Part shown: positions 12,049-21,536 of the stretch, one piece after another | Numbering within the stretch: the first letter of the stretch is position 1 | Layout: every line of letters begins with the position of its first letter | DNA from: Brienomyrus brachyistius | Lineage: Eukaryota; Chordata; Actinopteri; Osteoglossiformes; Mormyridae | Length of the DNA stretch: 64,000 nucleotides | Direction of reading: 5' to 3' | Assembly: GCF_023856365.1 (NCBI RefSeq) | Contig: NC_064536.1 | Span: 37,378,776 to 37,442,775, forward strand | Made by a program: the position numbers and the translations under genes | The notes under the pieces: model-generated | Databases searched by the model: none | The model's input: the letters and a program-made list of their open reading frames with translations, nothing else | Told to the model about the DNA's origin: nothing

Positions 12049-12375
12049 GTTGTAGGCAGGGACGTATTACGGACCGGGCCAGCGGGGCCGCTGCCCAGGG
12101 GCCCTTGGGGTGCAGGGGGCCCGTGGGGCCCCTAGCCCAAAACAACCTTATCAACAATGTATTTTCGTTTTTCTATTTTAGAGGGCATTCTTTGATCCTC
12201 TGCCTACAAGGGCCCCTGACCCTATAGGGAGGGCGTTTGGCTGCCAAGGGCCCTTGAATTGTGGTGGTTGTGGTGGTGGTGCTGGTGGTGGTGGTGGTGG
12301 TGGTGGTGGTGGGGGGCCCTCATGAACGTTTTGCCCAGGGGCCCACACAACCTATAATCCGTCCCTGGTTGTAGG
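12049..12375. mobile_element. hAT-type MITE with 8-bp target duplication
   Basis: The element proper is 12057-12367. It starts CAGGGACGTATTA and ends TAATCCGTCCCTG, imperfect terminal inverted repeats of the hAT CAGGG type. It is flanked by perfect 8-bp duplications GTTGTAGG at 12049-12056 and 12368-12375, the size used by hAT transposases. It has no transposase ORF, is rich in GGGCCC, and carries an internal (TGG)n run at about 12255-12312. A non-autonomous element. Confidence 0.85.
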
Positions 12376-12534
12376 ATCTTTTGTCGGCCAGGGAAGGAAA
12401 GCCATCGGAGAGCCCATGGGTGTCACCAGTGGTTCTGGTGCCAAAAAAAAAGGTGGCATAAGGATTTTAAGTGGCTGAACGAGGTCACCAGGAAGGGCTC
12501 TTACCTCTTACCTCAGTTGTATCGATGTTTGTAT

Positions 12535-12885
12535 ATGGTAGAGAAAGGGGGGTTTGTTTATGCAGTAAAAGCCAGCAAGGGTCTGTGTATTCCCCTAGAG
12601 AGAGAGCGATCTGTTTATGCATTAAAGGCCAATGAGGACCTGTGTATACCCGTAGAGAGAGGGGGGTCTGTTTATGCAGTAAAGGCCAGTGAGGGCCTGT
12701 GTTTTCCCATAGAGAGAGAGGAGTCTGTCTGTGTAGTAAAAGCCAGTGAGGGCTTGTGTAATCCCATAGAGAGAGGGGGTCTGACTGTGCAGTCAAGGCC
12801 AGCGAGGGCTTGTGTATTCCCGTAGAGAGAGGGTGGTCTGTCTAGTAAAACTAATGAGGGCCTGTGTATTCCCATAGAGCAGTGG
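12535..12885. repeat. 57-bp minisatellite, about six copies
   Basis: Units contain TAGAGAGAGGGG, GTCTGTTTATGCAGTAAA, GCCAGTGAGGGC and TGTGTATTCCC. Because 57 is divisible by three, both strands keep repetitive reading frames (19-residue periods); I do not regard these as genes. Confidence 0.85.
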
Positions 12886-12888
12886 CTC

Positions 12889-13986
12889 TCAAAGTTGGCT
12901 CTTTGTAACCGCTGTGGTGGAGTCGTCTGGGACCTCCTCGGGGACTGGAGCTGGAGAGACTGGAACAGAGTTAGGGACAAGAGTCACAGGGATCACAGTC
13001 ATAGGAGTAGGTTGAGAGGCCGCCTCGGGCGCAGGAACTGCAGGTGGAGGCGGCTGCTCGGGCGCAGGAACTGTAGGTGGAGGCAACTGCTCGGGCTCAG
13101 GTGCCGTAGGCGGAGGGAGCGCCTCGGGCCAGGTGGCTGCAGCAGGAGGAGGCGAAGGGAGCGCCTCAGGCGGAGGCAGAGGAAGTGCCTCGGGTGTAGC
13201 AGGCAGGGCCAGAGGCAGAGCCTCTGATGTAGCTGCAGTAGGCAGCGGAGGCAGGTCTGCAGCAGGCGGCAGGACAGACAGAGGGTCCTCAAGCAGAGGT
13301 GGAGGGAGCACCTCGAGTGCAGCGGCTACAATAAGCGGAGGTGGAGGGAGCGCCTCGGGCGCAGCGGTTACAACAAGCAGAGGCGGAGGGAGCGCCTCGG
13401 GCCAGGCGGCTGCAGCAGGCAGAGGCAAAGGCAGGGAAGCCTCTGGCGTAGCGGCCGGAGGCGGAGGGAGCGCCTCGGGTGTGGCGACCGGAGGCGGAGG
13501 GAGCACCTGGGGCGTAGAGGAGAGTTCCAGCATGGCCAGTGCAGCAGGCAGTACCACGGGGGACACCGCCACTGCTGCTGGGGAAGCCTGCTCCTTCCTC
13601 CATTGGAGCAGTCTCCTCAGAGTCCCCTCTGCGACAGCCAGGTGCTGGAGTGGAGCCTCCGGGGTTACAGCAGCGAACTCCCTCTGCAGCTGTTCCAGGA
13701 GCTCAGCCGCTTCGGGGGAGTCTCTGATGGCTGGTTCCCGCCTCACGTGCCAGAACAGATCCTGGAGGGCAAAAAACCGCTTGGCCAGGATCATAGCCGC
13801 AGACGGAGCAGGAGCAGGTAGCGCACCGGCTGTAGCAGGTGCCAGAGGCAGCGCCTGAGGTGGAGGCAATACCTCGGGCGTAGTTGCAGGCGGGTCATCC
13901 GCCGGCGGGACAGGCAGGTCCCGCACAGGCGGGATGGGCGTGGCCCCTTTAAGGATCCTGGGGACCCGCGGAATAGCGTCCTTAAC
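12889..13986 (-). pseudogene. Proline/alanine-rich gag-like ORF, part 2
   Basis: A long open frame in a GC-rich island. Its N-terminal third includes a charged, leucine-rich helical part (AAELLEQLQREFA, LRRLLQWRKEQ), followed by about 200 residues of variable tandem P-E-A-L-P-P-P-P type repeats. It lies directly downstream of the ORF at 14076-14558 in another frame, so a frameshift near 14065 probably separates two halves of one protein. Position behind an LTR suggests a gag-like capsid or linker protein of an LTR retrotransposon, but no CCHC knuckle or protease was seen. The family is not recognised; a Pro-rich host-like protein is the alternative. Confidence 0.4.
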
Positions 13987-14075
13987 CGCGCTGGCCCCTT
14001 TGTTGGCCAGTCGCTCTGGCCGGTAGGAGTACCGCTCGAGGGGAGGCGGTAGCTCTTTGGCGACGGGTCACGTCC

Positions 14076-14558
14076 TCAGGAAGAAGAGAGCCGCCCATGC
14101 AGGCAGCTTAGCGGCGGGGGTGATCCCCAAACTGCCTGGAGAGTCCTCCTGATCACCCACAGGGAGACAAGCGGGGACGAGCACGCATGCCCCAGGATGA
14201 TTGCTGGCTTGCTCTTCCTTTTCCTCTGCCCGTTCATGGTGGCGGGGGGAGGCTGCACTGTCTCTGTCAGGACGGACTGCGGGGAAACAGCCTCTGTGCT
14301 GCACGATGCAGCTAGCTCGAGCCTCCGCTCCGTAAGCCGTAGAACTAGCCGCTGGAGGTTGGCATGCACCCTCCCCAGTCGGTGCTTGCCTTCAGGTAGG
14401 GACATCTCCCTCAGGAGATCGGCGCTTTGGTTGGCTAAGTCTAGTGCGACAGGGTCCTCTTGGAGGTCGGGCTGGTTCAGCCAATAAAACACCTCATGCA
14501 GCAGACCGAGATGCTGATCCTCTAGCTGCTGCAATGCCTCATCTTTTGGGTCCGTCAT
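14076..14558 (-). pseudogene. Gag-like ORF, part 1 (behind LTR)
   Basis: I chose the ATG at 14558, two bases past the TCTGACA end of the LTR. The protein (about 160 residues) starts MTDPKDEALQQLEDQHLG, then has amphipathic helices rich in Leu/Arg/Glu and ends in a Ser-rich tail at a stop. Small acidic starts of this kind directly after an LTR are common in gag proteins of fish LTR retrotransposons (general knowledge). There is no obvious tRNA primer site between LTR and ATG. It probably continued into the Pro-rich frame downstream. Confidence 0.4.
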
Positions 14559-14560
14559 TC

Positions 14561-14864
14561 TGTCAGAGTGAGGGCTGAGCAGGTAAGGCACACGGGCAGG
14601 CAAGGAGGAAGCAGGTAGCCGAAAGTCGGGTAAAACTGGGGGTTTATTGTTGGGATGACGGCTACGAGCAGGACAGAAGAACGATGCAGACATCACCTAA
14701 CAACAGCTAACATCAATGACGGACAAAGAACTAAGGCAAGACATGGACTCAAATAGACAGGACTGGGCGAAAATAAGTGGACACAGCTGGATAAGATCAG
14801 GGAAGCACACGTGGATAATCAGGGGGCGTGGCACACATGAGGAGCGGACGAGCCGGGTATGGCA
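14561..14864 (-). mobile_element. LTR of a truncated retrotransposon
   Basis: Read on the minus strand it runs TGCCATACCC ... AACAATAAACCCCC ... CTCTGACA, with TG...CA ends and a polyadenylation signal. It shares its left two thirds with 1044-1250 and its first ~50 bases with the solo LTR at 28760-28924. The element is truncated near 12885, so no second LTR is present. Confidence 0.6.
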
Positions 14865-15175
14865 CCATCCAATTCAGTTGAACACAGATAGATGGATAAA
14901 AGCGGGCAGTGACTAATTTTGCTTTTTAAGGCATGACTAATTAATTAATAGCAACTCAAAGTGGCAAGTGAATATAACATTTGCCTTTATTTCGCAGCCA
15001 GGAGTCATTGAACATCCACAGTCTCTAAGGCTTTTGATTCTAGTAATGCAGGTGTGTAAGACTTTCCCAGTTAGCCTCTAATGTCATGTCAGGTATTGTG
15101 TTTGTGACACTAGGGTTAAATCATATTATCGTAAATAATGTTTGTATGTGCATGGTGTTTGTGCTTGATAACCAG

Positions 15176-15289
15176 CTCCAGCCATAGAGAAGATTCCCCC
15201 GCCAGTACCAGCAGCTTCTTGCCTTACTTCCAAGGATGCACTTTCTCCAGCCACTGCCTCTACAAAGGATCGGACACAATTGGTGCAAG
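15176..15289 (+). other. Orphan exon-like segment
   Basis: A 114-nt segment with an AACCAG acceptor and a strong CAAG/GTAAGA donor, open in one frame (starts after a partial codon; PAIEKIPPPVPAASCLTSKD visible). No neighbouring exon was found. It could be a stray exon of a transposon or host gene, or chance. Confidence 0.25.
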
Positions 15290-16460
15290 GTAAGACTCCA
15301 TATAGATAAACTACATCAGTCTTTTTTGTTCCATTCACAAGGCCCACTACCCTGTACCCTTTAGAGGATTACCTTGTCACAGCACATATCATCCAGATTA
15401 TTATTAATTATCAAGCCCTTCTTGAGCTGAATCAAGTGTTTTGGTGGCAGGAAACTGTGCAGGAAATTGGGACCCTAGTACTGGGCTATAAACAGTGAAC
15501 GACATCAATGTTCCATGCAATGTTCCATGCCGTCCAGCCCCTCTCGACTGGGGGAAGCACAAGACCCAAAAAACAGTCCAGACCACAAAAGCTGTAGAAT
15601 CTGAGGGACACTCTCCATCAGTCTCGTTGCTCTCAGCCCTGAAGGATGTTCCACTATCATGTTTCTTCAGAAGAGCCCATGATGGAGGACACTGCACACA
15701 TAACTGTGTTTCACTTTCTTTACCTCCAGTCGCTGGCAACTTAAGTGACGTAAGATCACACATGCACATCTCACAGAGCTTAAATTCCTGGTGGCCTGTG
15801 ATAAGGCCTACCCTGGTACGAGAGGTACTCGCTGGCCTAGGCATCAAAGGGGGGTTCGTGACCCCACACACACAAACACACTTAAACACACACACACACA
15901 CAGATAACAAGGGAGGCCAGCACTCCAACTTTTATTGCCCAAAGATTTAGGGACCTACAGACAGCAGAGTGGACCTCAAGGACAAGGGTCCCTCGACTTG
16001 GCACACAACCCCCTCCCCCGACATCCTGCCTTACATACCACTCACCCAACAGACCAACACCCCAAAGAAAGTTTCTTTTAAATTTGGCTTTTGTATATCT
16101 AAATAAGTAAATTTATTTACTTACGACTATTAGTCTCAATATACAGATATGTACAGGTTATGTTTGTATGTGTCTTAACTTTCGGAGATTCTTTTTCTTT
16201 GTTTCACAAACCCCCCTTTTTCTCTTCCACATTCCTCGGTGGCCTTATCTGATCTTTGTGGCCGTTAGCAAGCTCTTTGTGTTCTACATGCTATATTAAC
16301 AGAACTGAATTAAGATGTACATTATCCATTCTGGGGAGAAGATCAATTGGGATAATACACACCAAGCAAAATATGTTGTTCCCAGATGTGCAATTTAAAT
16401 TGGTATTACCACAGACTAACGGCCATGCCTATCTAAGTGTAAGATTTGCCGTTTCAGTGT
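15290..16460. other. No supported gene; (CA)n near 15865-15902
   Basis: Open frames at 15404-15950 lie over simple sequence and unique AT/GC-mixed DNA and show no family motif, splice structure or conserved repetition. A short CA microsatellite is embedded. Confidence 0.4.
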
Positions 16461-16466
16461 GAATAT

Positions 16467-17665
16467 GTCATGTAATGTCTGTATAAAGTGTAACATCTGT
16501 TGAGGTGCAACCCAAACCACCTATATCATATACTGATGTGAGTCAGTAACATACAAGATATAAGTAAATGTTAATTAATTATTACAGATGGTATGAGGTG
16601 TGAACCGCTAGTCTGTTATGGCATGTTTGGTATCAAACTGATGGAAAATCACTCCTGATTCCAAATCTGGTCAGTGGTTACCATGAAAGTGTATGTAAAT
16701 CCCAAAATCACTGATACAGACCCCTTTCCGAAAGCCCGCCAAATGGATGGTCAGCCATTGGTCCAGGAGTCGAATTCCTGATCATTCCTATTCATGAACT
16801 TTAGACTATAAAACCTGGCACCTCAGAACAAAGCCAGAGAGAAGAGCAGCAGAAAAACATCAGCCCGAAGAGAAGCAGAGAACATCAGCCCAGGAGAAGA
16901 GAAGCCCACAAGCAGCCCTCCTGAAGCCTATCAGTGAAGACCCAACTGGACAAAGAACTGAAACTCAGCCCAAGCTTCACCAGGAGAGAGAATCAGAGGG
17001 CTCCACTCCAACAACCACTGCAAACACCGCGCCTCCCTGAATGCCATCATCCATCAGCTCATCAGCCACTGCAACCAACTGCAAAGACTTCCCCCTTTCC
17101 TGCATCCAAGTAAACCAACTTCCTTTCATTTCTAACAACCTAAGCTATTCTGTTAACCTGCTATATGACTTTAGGGTCGTGTTCCCACAAACTGTGCTTG
17201 CTTTGCAGAACAGTTTTTCCCTTTTAAGGTTACTCATTAAATCCGGTCATTGCATTTCCATAATTACATTGTTTGTGTCTATTCCGTTATTTCATGTTTA
17301 TTGTTTGTTAGGTGTAATGTCTGTCTTATGTTAGTTGTAGGAATAAATGCATGTCTTTTACACAACTTCAGCCTCCGTCATTGAGTGCTCACAATAGTCC
17401 CTGCCTCTGTGCGATCTGGCTACTACGCTCTGAAACCTCAAAACTCGCCTGAAATATCGCGAGACTCTCTCTCATCGGCCGTGAGGGGAGCTTCGCTATC
17501 CAATCATTTCCATTGCCTGGTGATTCAGCTCGCTGGACGAGCCTACTAACCCAGGTTATTAAGCAATACTGGTTATTAGTGGATCCCATTTAAGTCTCAC
17601 ATTATCAGACTCACAGGGATTCGCAATTGAGTTTGGAGGAGCCGACCATTCGGCATAACAATTGG
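16467..17665 (+). repeat. LTR-like promoter and polyA segment (tentative)
   Basis: Shows the layout of an LTR: start TGTCATGTAATG, TATA box ACTATAAAACC at 16806, a purine-rich leader with two GAACATCAGCCC copies, AATAAA at 17342 and an end at GGCATAACA. No target duplication was found and no retroviral genes adjoin it. Alternatively a fragment of another retroelement leader. Confidence 0.3.
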
Positions 17666-17719
17666 TTAATAATCAGCATTAAATAATAATTAATTAAAAG
17701 TTAATTAATTTCACTGCGA

Positions 17720-17838
17720 TGGGCTGACCCCCCATCCTGGGTTGTTCCCTGCCTTGTGCCCATTGCTTCCGGGATAGGCTCCGGATCCCCCGCGACCCAA
17801 TAGGATAAGCGGTTTGGAAAATGGATGGATGGATGGAT
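17720..17838 (+). mobile_element. SINE with Rex3-like tail, copy 3 (3' end only)
   Basis: Only the last ~120 bases are present: GATGGGCTGACCCCCCATCC, then CATTGCTTCCGGGATAGGCT, GATAAGCGGTTTGGAAA and (ATGG)n. Same family as 1927-2278, opposite orientation, 5' truncated as expected from incomplete reverse transcription. Confidence 0.85.
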
Positions 17839-17919
17839 AATTAATTTCAAAACATATTGGTGGAGATATTAAAATTTACCTGAGCTAATAATTCCTACAC
17901 CCATAATAAAGAACGTTAT

Positions 17920-18645
17920 TTTTGCTCATAAAGCACCACAGCTATGGAATAAACTTCCTGTAAATGTTTGGAACTCAGAGACAATCTCTGCTTTTAATTC
18001 AAGGCTTAAGATGTACCTCTTTAGCCAGTCCTTTGGATAGTTAAATCCCCTTTTCTTAGGTGAATGGGAAATCTGGAGGTTCATAGTCATTTGAGATTAA
18101 AGGTGAAAGGAGGGATTGGTGCTGTCGTCCTGCCACTCTCACCTATCACTTAAGCTGTGGACGGTAGGTTGGCTTAATGCCGAAACCCCTGGAAACCCTC
18201 ATGTCTGTGCTTCCTTCCAGGTCTCTCTTTTAGCCAGGCTGTCATAGTTACTTTAGTCCTGCCAGAGGTTAGGTTAGGTGTAGGGCAATAACTCTTCTCC
18301 ATCTTCTCTTTTCCGAGCTGATCCTGAGCCGACTCTACACCGTGTGAACCCGCACCTGGACTCCTGGAGGTAACTACATGAAACCAACTGAGACTTTATA
18401 ACTATATGAACTCAAATTAATGTCAATATAAATGCAGTTTCATGCTCCCCGGTCACCCAGAGGAGGATGGGGTCCCCTTCTGAGTCTAGGTTCCTCTCAA
18501 GGTTTCTTCCTGCTAGAGGGAGTTTTTCTTGCCACTGTCACCTCAGGCTTGCTTGGTGGGGTTCGGGCCGGTTATATGTAAAGTGCTTTGTGACAATGAC
18601 TGTTGTTAAAAGCGCTATATAAATAGAATTGAATTGAATTTGACC
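17920..18645 (+). mobile_element. LINE 3' end (ORF2 C-terminus and 3' UTR)
   Basis: Codons 17934-18040 read as the end of a LINE ORF2 (APQLWNKLPVNVWNS, then FNSRLKMYLFSQSF, stop). The 3' UTR carries GGTTTCTTCCTGCTAGAGGG, TTTTTCTTGCCACTGTCACC and GCGCTATATAAATAGAATTG, ending in (GAATT)n. This is a widespread fish non-LTR element of L2/R4-like type; I am not certain of the clade. 5' truncated. Confidence 0.7.
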
Positions 18646-20145
18646 AGATTCCAAGATCAAGCTGTTTCTGATGAGTCTGCACACAATTTGTGTGAAAAAC
18701 TTTCAGACTGCAACTGCAACTCAAATATGATAAAACCCTGAAGGTTGCCAAGGGTTGTGTTGGTGTTGCCAGTGTTTCCAGAAGGAGGTGTTTCATCTTA
18801 CAGGGTACCCTGGATATTATCGAGAGGAGTCACAGCGCATGACTTGGTGGCAACTCCAGTCTGTACTGGAGACTGAGGAGGACGGCTGTGAGGGGTCTGA
18901 GGATCTGTGATCTGGTGACCCACGTCCTACATAGGAATCGAAGCATTACGCACATCTGAATCTGTTCTTAGGAGCCCTGCAGTCAGGGCGGGTGATGGAA
19001 TGGTCCTTACTGATGACACTGCACTTGTGACCCGCTGGGCTGGCTCCTTTGGACAACTGTTTGAAGCTGACCCTCTACCTAGGATGTTGGACATCTCTGG
19101 GTCCAAGTTTCTCAAGCCTGATCCTCCATTCAACTGTGCACCATCCAGTCTCACTGAGTGGTGAATCAGCTGGGGGTAGGAAAGGCCACAGGGATCTGTG
19201 GTATCTAGTGTGAAATTCCCCAGGCTAGTGGGATAACACTCCTGTCAGTGCCGAGTAAGATCCTTGCTAGGGTCATCGTTAACAGGATCCATGATCACTT
19301 GCTCGCCTGTCAGCAACTGGAACAGTCTGGTTCTAAACATAAGAAGTCTACCATCAAATGTATCCTGACACTGAGCGCAAGCACGAATATCAGCAGAGGT
19401 TCTTTGCAGCCTTTGTCGATTTCCGTAAAGCGTTTCACTCAGTTGATCGAGGTCCCTGTGGGACATCCTGAGACTTTGCAGGATCCCCCTGAAGTTGCTG
19501 GACATCATGGCCGGCCTGTACACTGGTACTGTAGTGCTATGCAGGGTGGAGGGAGAACCTCTGCATTCTTCCCAGTTGATTTTTGGGTTCACCAGGGTGT
19601 TGAGTATGCTCGTGGGGACCAGCAGCTTTGGGGCATCCATTGGTGGAGAAAGATTTACTGATCTTGACATTGCTGGTGATGCTGTCAGCTTTATGAAGTC
19701 AATGGAGGCTCTGATCAGGGCTCCCGAGAGACTGAGCGAGGAGTCTGACTGTCAAGGAGTACAAGTGTTCTGGATATAAGCTAAGATCCAGGCATAGACA
19801 TGGATGCTATCCAGTGAGCTGAGACAAAGGCTGGACTCCTTCGGTACTGTGTCTCTTCTGAGAATCCTTGAGTACCACTGGTTTGACTTTGTGAGCGGTT
19901 GCTAGAGGAGTCCCGAATGAGGCACATTACCTGCATTGTTAGGGAGCGTCAGTTATGGCACTATGTCACGTGTTTCCCTGAGGCTGAGGGTGATCCGGCT
20001 TAGATGGACGGCCATTTCTGGAGGGTGGGACTGGACTGTGTGTCTGCCTGGGGGGTTTCCAGCCAGCTTCCTGAGGAGTTTCGCCATGTGGTGAGTGCGG
20101 CAACGTGATGTATCAGCGCAAGCTCCCCAACCTGACCTATAATAT
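18646..20145 (+). mobile_element. Decayed RTE-type LINE (reverse transcriptase)
   Basis: Frame-broken RT remnants: SKILARVIVNRIHDHLL and EQSGSKHKKSTIKCILTL near 19250-19380, FAAFVDFRKAFHSVDRG near 19410-19455 (palm), and TDLDIAGDAVSF near 19660-19690, where the expected FADD-type catalytic motif reads IAGD. These fit an RTE-clade element distinct from Rex3. Many stops; it is a fossil. The right end near 20145 abuts a short ATTATT run. Confidence 0.65.
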
Positions 20146-20149
20146 TATT

Positions 20150-20884
20150 ATTATAGATATGCATTTTTCTGGCTTATCTACAAATTTGACTTAAAGACAG
20201 ACTAAGGGATCAGATCTCATTCTTAACCTGGGCACTCTGTTTGTAGTTCAGAATGAGCAAGTCCTGCTCAGAGAACTTTACTGGTGTCCTGCTGACAGAA
20301 ATAAGCTCCTCTGGGATTCATGTGAAGATAATGTTTGTTTTATTACCACTACAGAGGAGAGAGCAGACATTTTAGTGTAGCTTTGACCCTCAGGCCTGTG
20401 GCCCCATCGTCACCATGGAAACAAGATTCACAACCGCACCCTGCAGACGTTCAGAGTGAAGCTGCTGAAACCCACCAGCGTGTGACAGACTTTCCATCAG
20501 CCGTTATTAACCTCAGTCACAGAGAGACCCGACAGTGCACCAGAGACACAGGCCACAGTTTGCTCCTAAATCAGTAAGCAGATGATTTAAAAGGCCCTGC
20601 TTAGTTTCTAAGCAGCACCAGAGGGCCAGAGGTGGGGTTTTCTTATTTAGAGAAGCCTGTGCTTGTCTGAGTATCAGAGATTTTACATCAGAGGCTGTAG
20701 CAGGTGTGGATCTTACCCAAACGTGCAGATGAGCCCCACACTATGCTGTCTGTGGAATGAACAGAGCTGTAATCTGCATTATACTCTTTCATCTCATTTA
20801 AACAGACCGGAACTTTCTTAGGTACAAACTTCCCTGTATCCACAGCCCCCTGGACCAGCCCACCCCCAGAACCCCACAAACACG
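20150..20884. other. No supported gene
   Basis: An 80-codon frame at 20335-20577 has no recognisable domain and no convincing splice sites. The stretch leads into the conserved upstream block of Ig-like receptor 2. Confidence 0.35.
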
Positions 20885-21185
20885 GGTACAAGAGAGTCCA
20901 CTGGACCCACAGAAATTGTGTTCAGCAAGAGAAAGTTAGCAGCTCTTGTGTTCTGCTAAACTGTCAGTGCTGTGCTGTGTTCACTCACTTCCTCTGTGAC
21001 CTGTAGGTTATTTCTGTATTCAGTGTGAATCTCTGTGGTGAACAGAGTCCAGCATGATTGGACCAGCAGGTAGCTCAGTGCAAACCGCTCCTGTCCGGTT
21101 TCTAACAGAGCAGAGGTGTGAATGTTAAACATTGTTTAATTCAGACTTTTAACTAACAGGGTTCAGTATCAGTATTTTCTGTTGT
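20885..21185 (+). promoter_or_regulatory. Upstream region of Ig-like receptor 2 (duplicated block)
   Basis: About 300 bp that end ~350 bp before the receptor start codon and that are repeated in inverted orientation at 11285-11600. Retention of strong similarity, including TGTTCACTCACTTCCTCTG, is consistent with a 5' UTR/promoter shared between receptor paralogues. No canonical TATA box is assigned. Inference. Confidence 0.45.
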
Positions 21186-21536
21186 CATCAGTAAGCATCA
21201 GGCTGTATTTCCCAAATTCCAATGAAATGTTTTTCAGGTTCGTACTCAGTTCTAAGGGACATAAAATTCAATCAGATTATAATGTGTCAGTGTCAGTAAA
21301 GCGGCTGGCTGGGTTAGTTAGCTATGGTAACCTACTAACCAATGGGGTTTCCTTTAACCTGTATGACCGACACTGCAGATGATCATGATGTTATTTTAAC
21401 GTTATTTAAATGTTACAGCATCTGACCCTGAGGATGCAGACTGCAGACAGCCGGGCTGAGTTTGTATTTTTATTCCCATCCTTCATACCTGTGAATCCTG
21501 ACCTCTTTCATCTCGATCTTCTCTAACTGCAGGCTG

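Noticed and set aside
13133..13858. 241-codon Gly/Ser-rich plus-strand ORF
   Set aside because: It is the complement of the Pro/Ala-rich repeats of the minus-strand gag-like frame, where GC-rich triplet periodicity opens all frames.
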